Shown: positions 1 through 5,338 of the stretch, piece after piece | Numbering within the stretch: the stretch's first letter is position 1 | Layout: every line of letters starts with the position of its first letter | Source of the DNA: an uncultured Caryophanales bacterium | GTDB lineage: Bacteria; Bacillota_I; Bacilli_A; RFN20; CAG-826 | Direction of reading: 5' to 3' | NCBI GenBank assembly: GCA_947165725.1 | Contig: CAMVBL010000079.1 | Coordinates: 1 to 5,338, forward strand | Length of the DNA stretch: 5,338 bases | The notes under the pieces: generated by a model | The model's input: the letters and a program-made list of their open reading frames with translations, nothing else | The model's database searches: none | What the model was told of the DNA's origin: nothing | Position numbers and translations under genes: made by a program

Positions 1-51
1 GAAGTGATATGATTGTTGAAACATTTCAGTCCAACATAATGGGTTCACTTC
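1..51. repeat. Imperfect inverted repeat (possible hairpin) within the IS-like end
   Basis: GAAGTGA at 1-7 is perfectly complementary to TCACTTC at 45-51. Nested inside, TGTTG at 14-18 pairs with CAACA at 32-36, leaving a 13-base loop and two asymmetric internal loops. No run of T follows on the minus strand within the window, so this is not a classical terminator. It may be a chance feature of the IS end, or a hairpin that limits read-through into or out of the element. Confidence 0.35.
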
Positions 52-52
52 A
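1..52 (-). mobile_element. Probable terminal inverted repeat of an IS3-family (IS150-group) insertion sequence, rest off the left edge
   Basis: Read on the minus strand from 52 leftward, the sequence starts TGAAGTGAACCCATTATG and continues TTGGAC and then TGAAATG. From memory, the IS150 end starts TGTACTGCACCCATTTTG, then TTGGAC, and a little later TGAAATG. About 20 of the first 24 positions agree, including the TG terminus and the ACCCATT and GTTGGAC blocks typical of this group. The element would extend out of the window to the left. No transposase can be confirmed: on the plus strand only one frame is open from about base 3 through the repeat, giving 21 uninformative codons up to a TGA at 66-68. 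A target duplication of 3-4 bases would begin at 53 but needs the other end to be seen. Which end (left or right) this is cannot be told. Confidence 0.6.
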
Positions 53-1183
53 ATTGGAGCTTTTTTGATTTCTATTTGTTTGGAATCTTTTAAACGTTTC
101 CATTTCTCTTTTATGAATAATGACTAACTGTGAATAATAGACTTTACGCATTTCTTCATATTGTTTCATTTGTACTTCACTCACACGTTTAGAGAAGAGA
201 GAAACGAAGACTTTTTCTAAACGGAAGAAGCTTTCATAAAGACTTAATAAAGTCATGTAATAGAAATATTCTTTGTTGGAATAAATAAGAAGAGGGGTAC
301 TATGGATGATTTCACTAGATAATTCATATCTTTTGGAATACATTTCTAGACCAGCGAGTTTTTCTAAACCATCGCGGAAATTGAGTTTGAAGTTAGGATC
401 ATCTTTATCAGCGATAAGATATAACCAACCATATTCAATATATTTACGGATGTCTTTACTCTTAAGACCATATCCACGCATTTCTTCTTTCATTTCATAG
501 AAGATCTTATCTTGTTGTTCTTTATCTGGAATCGTGTCATTAAACGCTAAACCGAAATTCATATGTCTTAAATATTTATTAATGAGTGGTGCACCATATT
601 TATCTAATAAGATAAGAGTGCATTCACATTCGTGAAGTGTTCTCCAAGAAGAGAAGGCTTCGGTTTCATAACCACTTAATAAATTCTCTAAGATACAACG
701 AGATATCGTTAATGACTTCATAAGAAGGTCACTAATAAGGGATGATTGAGGATCGTTTTTCTTATAGCCTTTAACGATATTAAGCATGAAGTTTAAATAG
801 ATATTTAAGGAAGAGGCTGGAGGAAGGAAACGGTTACCAAGTTTCTTTTCAACATGATTAAAGATGGATAAGGACAAATATTTATCAGCGGCCACGCTCG
901 CCATAGAGGAAGGATATTCTTCGTTAGCTTTAAATCTAGCGAGTTCTGTTTCGTTAAGATGAGAGATTGAATAATAATACTCACCAACGCAGTAAAGTAA
1001 GAGTTCAAATTGATTGATCTCTTTAACCTCTATTTGCACATTTTCTTGGTCCACTATTCCGATGAATTCGTTGGCCATTTCATAAACATCATAAATGTAA
1101 TCAGGATCAAGTTCGACATTGACCTGAATACCTTTTAGATAGTTAGTAACTTGCTCTTTACTCCAGATATTCTTAATTTCCAT
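50..1183 (-). CDS. Probable DUF5677-type protein of unknown function, possibly truncated at its C terminus by an insertion sequence
   Basis: This is a 377-residue, soluble, mostly helical protein with no signal peptide or membrane segment. The central segment from about 150 to 215 (SDLLMKSLTISRCILENLLS, then EAFSSWRTLHECECTLILL, then a basic NKYLRHMNF) resembles DUF5677 proteins, in which a helix with an R-x-L-x-E core is followed by a helix ending in a basic residue run. A later SSEIIHSTP motif (about 289-297) also fits that group. The assignment is from pattern memory and is moderate; no enzymatic role is known to me. AAGGA lies 6 bases before the ATG and overlaps the glpK stop, so the start is well supported and the gene is the last of the operon. 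The stop codon TGA at 52-50 is also the first three bases of an IS3-like terminal repeat, so the native C terminus may be altered or lost. The tail (FQTNRNQKSSN) is polar and low in complexity. Confidence 0.85.
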   Translation of the reverse strand: MEIKNIWSKEQVTNYLKGIQVNVELDPDYIYDVYEMANEFIGIVDQENVQIEVKEINQFELLLYCVGEYYYSISHLNETELARFKANEEYPSSMASVAADKYLSLSIFNHVEKKLGNRFLPPASSLNIYLNFMLNIVKGYKKNDPQSSLISDLLMKSLTISRCILENLLSGYETEAFSSWRTLHECECTLILLDKYGAPLINKYLRHMNFGLAFNDTIPDKEQQDKIFYEMKEEMRGYGLKSKDIRKYIEYGWLYLIADKDDPNFKLNFRDGLEKLAGLEMYSKRYELSSEIIHSTPLLIYSNKEYFYYMTLLSLYESFFRLEKVFVSLFSKRVSEVQMKQYEEMRKVYYSQLVIIHKREMETFKRFQTNRNQKSSN

Positions 1184-1189
1184 TTTTAG

Positions 1190-1194
1190 TCCTT
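1190..1194 (-). promoter_or_regulatory. Ribosome binding site of the DUF5677-type gene
   Basis: AAGGA on the minus strand lies 6 bases before the ATG at 1183 and overlaps the TAA stop of glpK. The overlap is consistent with translational coupling at the end of the operon. Confidence 0.75.
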
Positions 1195-2662
1195 ACTTAA
1201 ACATTCTTGTGGCTTTAATAGCCGTTTTCCATCCTTTATATAATTCTCTGATTTCTTTTTTACTCATTTGTGGTTCATAAATCGCTTGGTATTCATGAAT
1301 CTTTTTAATGCTTTCTAAGTTTGGATAATATCCACATTGAAGTCCCGCCATATAGGCTGCGCCTAAAGCAGTTGTTTCTAAACACTTAGGAAGTTTAATT
1401 GTGGTATGTAAGATATCACTTTGGAACTGCATAAGATATTTATTCTTAGTAGCACCACCATCAACTTTAAGAACGCTGATTTTTTGTTCAGCATCTTTTT
1501 GCATGACTTCCATCACATCTTTACATTGATAAGCAATAGCTTCTAAACAGGCTCTGACAAATTGGCTTTTATTAGTGCCTCTTGTTAAACCAAAGACTGC
1601 ACCTCTAGCGTCATCATCCCAGTACGGTGTTCCTAAACCAGTAAAAGCAGGAACAATATAGACACGTGAACGATGGCTCATTTGTGCGACTTTTTCACTA
1701 TCACTAGCGTGTTCAATTAACTGCATTTCATCTCTAATCCATTGAACAATTGCCCCGCCAATGAAGACAGAACCTTCTAAAGCATAGGTTACTTTGTTAC
1801 CTATTTGCCAGGCCACTGTGGTTAATAAACCTTTATTTGAGAAGACTGGTTTATCACCAGTATTAACTAAAAGGAAGCAACCTGTACCATATGTATTTTT
1901 ACTTTCACCGCTTTCAAAACATGTTTGACCAAATAAAGCGGCCTGTTGGTCGCCTAATACACCCGTGATATGCACATCACTCTTTAAGAAAGTGGCTTGA
2001 CCATAATCATAAGCACTTGGCCTTACGACTGGTAACATTGACATTGGGATATTAAACATTTGGCAAAGTTCTTCATCCCATTTCATATCATTGATATTAA
2101 ATAATAATGTACGAGAAGCATTAGTGACATCAGTCGCATGAACTTTGCCATTTGTTAATTTATAAATAATCCATGAATCAATTGTGCCGAATAATAATTC
2201 ACCAGACTCCGCGCGTTCTTGACCATTTTCAAGATGATCTAAGATGAATCTAACTTTAGAAGCGGAGAAATATGGATTAATAATTAAGCCAGTCTTTTGG
2301 TGAATGAGTTCTTTTTCTTTAAAAAACTTATCGCAGATTTCTGCGGATTGTCTGGACTGCCACACTATCGCGTTATAGACTGGCATGCCAGTTTTCTTAG
2401 ACCACACTACTGTGGTTTCTCTTTGGTTAGTTAAGCCAATAGTGGCAACATCATCAATAGTCAAATTAGCTTTAATCAAGACTTCATTAATGACATCCAT
2501 GACTGAAACCCAGATGGCTAATGCATCTGCTTCTACCCAGCCAGAATGTGGGAATAAACAAGTGACTTCTCTTTGGGCAATTTGGATTGGTTTACCCGTG
2601 TTATCAAAAAGAATTGCTCTTGAACTTGTTGTGCCTTGATCAATTGCTAAAATGTACTTCAT
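1193..2662 (-). CDS. glpK: Glycerol kinase
   Basis: GlpK phosphorylates glycerol with ATP to sn-glycerol 3-phosphate, feeding glycolysis and membrane lipid synthesis. The 489-residue FGGY-family protein shows MKYILAIDQGTTSSRAILFD at the N terminus (phosphate-binding loop), the glycerol contacts Arg81-Glu82 (NQRET), Trp101 and Tyr131 (PYFSASK), the catalytic Asp238 in GDQQAALFG, the NTYGTGCF loop at 256-263, GTPYWDDDARG near 344-354, and ATP-side DGGATKNKYLMQ near 401-411. An earlier in-frame ATG at 2701 would add 13 residues, but these lie inside the pepP gene and do not match the family. The ATG at 2662 has AAGAGG 8 bases upstream and starts right at the conserved N terminus. The HFYG-type histidine loop phosphorylated by HPr in Enterococcus is absent, as is the glycine-rich fructose-bisphosphate loop of E. 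coli GlpK. The glycerol facilitator and glycerol-phosphate oxidase or dehydrogenase genes are not in the window. Confidence 0.97.
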   Translation of the reverse strand: MKYILAIDQGTTSSRAILFDNTGKPIQIAQREVTCLFPHSGWVEADALAIWVSVMDVINEVLIKANLTIDDVATIGLTNQRETTVVWSKKTGMPVYNAIVWQSRQSAEICDKFFKEKELIHQKTGLIINPYFSASKVRFILDHLENGQERAESGELLFGTIDSWIIYKLTNGKVHATDVTNASRTLLFNINDMKWDEELCQMFNIPMSMLPVVRPSAYDYGQATFLKSDVHITGVLGDQQAALFGQTCFESGESKNTYGTGCFLLVNTGDKPVFSNKGLLTTVAWQIGNKVTYALEGSVFIGGAIVQWIRDEMQLIEHASDSEKVAQMSHRSRVYIVPAFTGLGTPYWDDDARGAVFGLTRGTNKSQFVRACLEAIAYQCKDVMEVMQKDAEQKISVLKVDGGATKNKYLMQFQSDILHTTIKLPKCLETTALGAAYMAGLQCGYYPNLESIKKIHEYQAIYEPQMSKKEIRELYKGWKTAIKATRMFK

Positions 2663-2666
2663 GATT

Positions 2667-3917
2667 TTAACCTCTTGTGGCCATGAGTCTTTCGACTTCA
2701 TCCATTTCTTTAACGATGTTTTTACTTAAAACGATGGAGCCATTATCACTGACTAAAACATCATCTTCAATACGGACACCGACACCGTATTTTGCGAAAT
2801 ATAAACCTGGTTCAACAGTGATGACATTACCATTTTGTAATGGCTTTTCTCTTAAAGAGATATCATGTGTGTCTAAACCAAGGTGATGGGAGATATTATG
2901 GTAATAATAATTACGGATATCATCATTCATATCCATTAAACCAGAATTGATACATTGTTTTCTTAAGTATTCGGTCGCGAATTCTTGTAAGTCTTTAATG
3001 GTTAAGCCTGGTTTAATCATTTGAATAACGGCTTTATTACAGTTTAACACAGCTTCATAGATTTTAGCTTGTACACCTTCAAACTTGCCATTCACTGGGA
3101 AAGTACGAGAGATATCCGCACTATAGCCGTTATGTTCATAACCTAAGTCAAATAAAACTAAATCATTTTCTCTCACAGTATCGTTTTGAGAAGGATAATG
3201 TAAGCAAGTAGCATTTTTACCTGAAGCGATAATTGTGCTGAAGGCTAAACCACTTCTATCGTGTAAACGACCATACAATTCAAAATAATCAGCGAGTTCA
3301 TGTTCTTTCATACCCACTTTTAATTTGCTAATCGCATAAGCGATACCGTTATTGGTCTTTTCAATAGCTTTGACCATGTTTTCAATTTCTTCTGAAGATT
3401 TGACCATTCTTAAATCTCTTAAGATTGGATAGCTATCAACGATTTCTTTTTGATAATCAAGTTGTAACTTGACCATTAAATCATTCATAAACATCCCATC
3501 TTTAAGTTTTTGTTCTGGGGAAGTTAAATCTAAATATAGACAATCAATTTCACCATATTGTTGTTTAGTAATGGCTAAACTAAGCATAGTTTCTAAATTA
3601 TCGGATGTATAAACGTTTTTAAGACCACTTATTAAGCTAGCGGCTTCTGGAGTTAAACGTTTACCAGTCCATTTTTCTTTAAGTTCACTATATGGATCAA
3701 TGAACAAATAGGCCTTTCTTTCGCCTAATGTTTTGATAAGCATAAGGGCACTGTGTTCTTGTTTAATACCTGTAAGGTAAAAGAAGTTTTTATTGCAGAC
3801 AAATGGTAAAGCTTCATCTTCACTAGCGATTTTACTAACACCAGAAAAGAAAATAGCGACACTGTTGTCTTTCATTTGATCAAAAAGTTTTTTACGACGT
3901 GAATCTAACTCTAACAT
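2667..3917 (-). CDS. pepP: Xaa-Pro aminopeptidase (M24B family)
   Basis: The 416-residue protein is a metallopeptidase expected to release the N-terminal residue from peptides whose second residue is proline, in the cytoplasm. An aminopeptidase P N-terminal domain (about 1-140, including FVCNKNFFYLTGI near 39-51) precedes the pita-bread M24 domain (about 170-405). All five dinuclear-metal ligands can be read: Asp257 (LFDLGYE), Asp268 (SADISR), His344 in ISHHLGLDTHD, Glu369 (VEPGLY) and Glu384 (VRIEDD). The histidines His240 (CLHYPSQN), His340 and His351 and the arginine Arg382 match substrate and catalytic positions of E. coli PepP. There is no signal peptide. Length is close to the usual 410-440 residues. 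A strong AAAGGAG site 7 bases before the ATG, inside the last codons of mrp, supports the start. The gene symbol is by family; dipeptidase activity (PepQ-like) is less likely because the N-terminal domain is of AMP_N type. Confidence 0.93.
   Translation of the reverse strand: MLELDSRRKKLFDQMKDNSVAIFFSGVSKIASEDEALPFVCNKNFFYLTGIKQEHSALMLIKTLGERKAYLFIDPYSELKEKWTGKRLTPEAASLISGLKNVYTSDNLETMLSLAITKQQYGEIDCLYLDLTSPEQKLKDGMFMNDLMVKLQLDYQKEIVDSYPILRDLRMVKSSEEIENMVKAIEKTNNGIAYAISKLKVGMKEHELADYFELYGRLHDRSGLAFSTIIASGKNATCLHYPSQNDTVRENDLVLFDLGYEHNGYSADISRTFPVNGKFEGVQAKIYEAVLNCNKAVIQMIKPGLTIKDLQEFATEYLRKQCINSGLMDMNDDIRNYYYHNISHHLGLDTHDISLREKPLQNGNVITVEPGLYFAKYGVGVRIEDDVLVSDNGSIVLSKNIVKEMDEVERLMATRG
2671..2676 (-). 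promoter_or_regulatory. Ribosome binding site that decides the glpK start
   Basis: AAGAGG on the minus strand lies 8 bases before the ATG at 2662 and overlaps the last codons of pepP (ACA AGA GGT, then TAA). It selects this ATG over the in-frame one at 2701, which lies inside pepP and precedes residues not found in glycerol kinases. Confidence 0.75.
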
Positions 3918-3919
3918 AA

Positions 3920-4735
3920 TTACTCTCCTTTAATTGCGTCAATAATGCTTTGCATTTCTGGAAGGGAAATCTTTTCAATTTCACCCTTATCCATTAAAGC
4001 GGTGTTATCACTATTAAGTGGTAACTTACCTAAAATATTAAATTTCATTTCTTTAGCGAATTCTTCTAAATGAGATTCCCCAAATAATGGAATCTTTTCT
4101 GCACATTTTGGACAAACTAGATATGACATATTTTCCACAACACCCAAAACATGGATGTTCATCATTTCCGCCATCTTGATGGCTTTAGTGACGATTAATG
4201 AGACTAAGTCTTGTGGAGATGTGACGATGATTAAATCATCGATTGGTAGGCTTTGGAATGTGGTTAAAGCCACATCACCTGTGCCTGGAGGCATATCAAT
4301 CAATAAAACATCTAATTCGCCCCACATCACTTGTTCAAAGAACTGTTTAACGAGATTTCCTAATAATGGTCCTCTCCAGATGATTGGTTCTTTTTCATCT
4401 TCTAAAAGAAGATTAGCGCTCATCACTTCAATGCCACCTTTTGTTTTGCATGGATAGATTAATCCATTTTCGCCGTACGCTTTTTCCTTCACGCCAAAGG
4501 CTTTAGGAATACTTGGACCAGTGATATCAGCGTCTAAGATACCGACTTTGAAGCCGTTTCTATTTAAATAAGCGGCGATAGATGAGGTGACAAATGATTT
4601 ACCAACCCCACCTTTACCAGATAAAACACCAATGATTCTTTTGATGTTTGAAAATTCGTTTGGTTTGCTTTTAACGATACGTTCACCACAGCCTTCAACG
4701 CTACAGTGTTCGCAGTTACCATCACAATTTGCCAT
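3920..4735 (-). CDS. mrp: Mrp/NBP35-family iron-sulfur cluster carrier P-loop ATPase
   Basis: This 271-residue cytoplasmic protein belongs to the Mrp/NBP35/ApbC group of the SIMIBI (MinD/NifH-like) NTPases, which bind Fe-S clusters and hand them to target apoproteins. The deviant Walker A motif GKGGVGKS is at 40-47, the switch I region LDADITGPSIP at about 67-77, and the family hallmark IDMPPGTGD at about 146-154. The CPKC pair (Cys208, Cys211) is the site that holds a bridging 4Fe-4S cluster between two subunits in this family. The N terminus carries a further cluster, Cys4, Cys8, Cys11 and Cys16, as in NBP35-like and some clostridial or archaeal Mrp forms. There is no N-terminal DUF59/MIP18 domain, unlike many proteobacterial Mrp proteins. 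A GAAAGG ribosome binding site inside the end of the yigZ-like gene supports this start. It is 7 bases from the upstream gene and 2 bases from the downstream one. Confidence 0.95.
   Translation of the reverse strand: MANCDGNCEHCSVEGCGERIVKSKPNEFSNIKRIIGVLSGKGGVGKSFVTSSIAAYLNRNGFKVGILDADITGPSIPKAFGVKEKAYGENGLIYPCKTKGGIEVMSANLLLEDEKEPIIWRGPLLGNLVKQFFEQVMWGELDVLLIDMPPGTGDVALTTFQSLPIDDLIIVTSPQDLVSLIVTKAIKMAEMMNIHVLGVVENMSYLVCPKCAEKIPLFGESHLEEFAKEMKFNILGKLPLNSDNTALMDKGEIEKISLPEMQSIIDAIKGE
3925..3931 (-). promoter_or_regulatory. Ribosome binding site of pepP
   Basis: AAAGGAG on the minus strand lies 7 bases before the pepP ATG. It is the strongest Shine-Dalgarno match in the window and is formed by the last Lys-Gly-Glu codons of mrp, which fixes both the pepP start and the tight linkage of the two genes. 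Confidence 0.85.
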
Positions 4736-4742
4736 AATGCTG

Positions 4743-5129
4743 TTACCTTTCTAAAGCGATTAACTCGCTACTATTGATGACATCAACACCCGCTTGTAAG
4801 TAGGTTCTAAGTAATCTAGAAGCACCAAGAAGTGTACCTCCAAAATACCTGACCACTAATAAGGCGACATTGTTGATGTCTTTTTTGTAAAGTAAGTCTA
4901 ATAAGGGATGACCAGCGGTACCCTTAGGTTCCCCATCATCACAAGATTTACTTTTCATACCGACGCGATATGCATATACAATATGACGCGCCTTTTTGTG
5001 TTCTTTTCGAAGAGTGGCCAAGATTGGCTTAAAGTTCTCTTCGTTATCTAAGGGAAGTAAATAGGCAATGAATTTGCTTTTCATTACTTCGATTTGATTA
5101 ATGTGTTGTTCCTTAACTGTGCTAGCCAT
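4743..5129 (-). CDS. YigZ/IMPACT (UPF0029) family protein, single-domain form
   Basis: The 128-residue protein carries the conserved core of the YigZ/IMPACT N-terminal domain: SKFIAY near residue 18, HIVYAYR near 48-54, the hallmark DDGEPKGTAGHPLL near 64-77, and VVRYFGGTLLGASRLLRTY near 92-110. Bacterial YigZ proteins are usually a little over 200 residues, with a C-terminal DUF1949 domain. This one stops right after the first domain and a short helix, so DUF1949 is missing. The biochemical role of bacterial YigZ is not settled; eukaryotic IMPACT binds GCN1 and acts in translational control. The first ATG is preferred because the residues after it (STVKEQ...IEVMKSKF) match the family's usual N terminus, although no good Shine-Dalgarno sequence lies before it; the only GGAG is about 19 bases away. 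A second Met at residue 16 is possible. It starts 2 bases after the upstream stop, suggesting translational coupling. Confidence 0.9.
   Translation of the reverse strand: MASTVKEQHINQIEVMKSKFIAYLLPLDNEENFKPILATLRKEHKKARHIVYAYRVGMKSKSCDDGEPKGTAGHPLLDLLYKKDINNVALLVVRYFGGTLLGASRLLRTYLQAGVDVINSSELIALER
4746..4751 (-). promoter_or_regulatory. Ribosome binding site of mrp
   Basis: GAAAGG on the minus strand lies 10 bases before the mrp ATG and is made from the last Glu-Arg codons of the upstream yigZ-like gene (GAA AGG, then TAA). The overlap suggests that translation of the two genes is coupled. Confidence 0.65.
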
Positions 5130-5131
5130 AA

Positions 5132-5338
5132 TTAAATAATGATTGCCGCTCCATCAAGGAAGTTAGCGATTCTTTCCCCGTATTCTTTAAAGCAGAAAGT
5201 ATTGCTATAAATGTTATTAGAAACGTTTGGATCTTTGCTTGTTTCATCAACTGGAACAAATTGTTCACCAGCGTTAGTAATCATAGGACTACGTAAAGCC
5301 TTTAAGTATTGATGGGCTGCAGGGAGATATAAGGCGTG
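5132..5338 (-). CDS. C-terminal 68 residues of an unrecognised protein (cut by the window edge)
   Basis: A minus-strand reading frame is open from the right edge of the window and ends at a TAA at 5134-5132. The 68 visible residues begin HALYLPAAHQYLKALRSPMI, continue through a polar stretch with a GEQFVPVDE segment and NIYSNTFCF, and end in a short hydrophobic tail (LDGAAIII). There is no transmembrane helix, cysteine cluster or nucleotide-binding motif in this part, and I do not recognise the family. That it is a real gene is supported by its uninterrupted frame up to a stop only 2 bases before the next start, by the same strand as all its neighbours, and by unbiased, protein-like composition. 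It is the most upstream visible member of the operon. The start and any diagnostic domain lie outside the window. Confidence 0.75.
   Translation of the reverse strand, partial: HALYLPAAHQYLKALRSPMITNAGEQFVPVDETSKDPNVSNNIYSNTFCFKEYGERIANFLDGAAIII

Noticed and set aside
14..28. Catabolite-response (cre)-like sequence
   Set aside because: The match to the cre consensus is poor, and it sits in the IS-like end, downstream of all visible genes.
58..66. Poly-A run (minus strand AAAAAAGC) near the end of the DUF5677-type gene as a programmed frameshift site
   Set aside because: In the reading frame the codons are CAA AAA AGC, which does not give the A AAA AAG heptamer in register, and the alternative frames close at once without a sensible product.
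53..70. T-run on the plus strand as a rho-independent terminator
   Set aside because: No complementary stem precedes the T-run, and it lies within minus-strand coding sequence.
805..1008. Second minus-strand frame of 67 codons inside the DUF5677-type gene
   Set aside because: It overlaps a longer, better supported frame entirely and has no start signal of its own.
2663..2701. Upstream in-frame ATG giving glycerol kinase 13 extra residues
   Set aside because: The extension lies inside pepP, does not resemble any GlpK N terminus, and the ATG at 2662 has its own well-spaced ribosome binding site.
4155..4457. Plus-strand open frame of 100 codons opposite mrp
   Set aside because: It is antisense to a strongly conserved ATPase gene, has no ribosome binding site and no protein-family character; the same holds for the other short plus-strand frames opposite glpK, pepP and the DUF5677-type gene.
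1..5338. Mycoplasma-type code in which TGA encodes Trp
   Set aside because: Five genes run full family length with Trp always as TGG and no in-frame TGA, which would be very unlikely in an AT-rich code 4 genome. The one TGA stop is explained by the IS-like end.

Overview
This is an AT-rich window in which every supported gene lies on the minus strand and is packed head to tail, with gaps of only 2 to 9 bases. The packing, the purine-rich ribosome binding sites lying inside the upstream gene's last codons, and the protein families present suggest a low-GC Bacillota-type bacterium, possibly a small-genome or uncultured Bacilli/Mollicutes-related lineage. The lineage is inference only. Trp is encoded by TGG in complete, family-length proteins with no in-frame TGA, so the standard code fits better than the Mycoplasma code.

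In the direction of transcription (right to left) the window holds: the last 68 codons of an unrecognised protein (5338-5132); a short YigZ/IMPACT-family protein that keeps only the N-terminal domain (5129-4743); an Mrp/NBP35-type P-loop ATPase carrying iron-sulfur clusters, with an N-terminal cysteine cluster (4735-3920); an Xaa-Pro aminopeptidase of the M24B family with all metal ligands present (3917-2667); glycerol kinase GlpK (2662-1193, start corrected from an upstream ATG inside the aminopeptidase gene); and a probable DUF5677-type protein of unknown function (1183-50). The genes are almost certainly co-transcribed, as there is no room for internal promoters or terminators between them. 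They do not form an obvious single pathway: Fe-S cluster delivery, proline-peptide trimming and glycerol phosphorylation look like a housekeeping operon of convenience.

The left 52 bases differ in character. Read on the minus strand they begin TGAAGTGAACCCATTATG and continue GTTGGAC, which closely resembles the terminal inverted repeat of IS3-family elements of the IS150 group. The stop codon of the DUF5677-type gene (TGA, the only TGA stop among the six genes) is the first three bases of this repeat. The simplest reading is that an IS3-family element lies just off the left edge and has inserted into, or at the very end of, the last gene of the operon and supplied its stop codon.

I found no RNA gene, CRISPR array or clear undescribed system. 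The most useful leads are the IS end that appears to terminate a coding sequence, the single-domain YigZ, and a glycerol kinase that lacks the loop residues used for known regulation in Enterococcus and E. coli.
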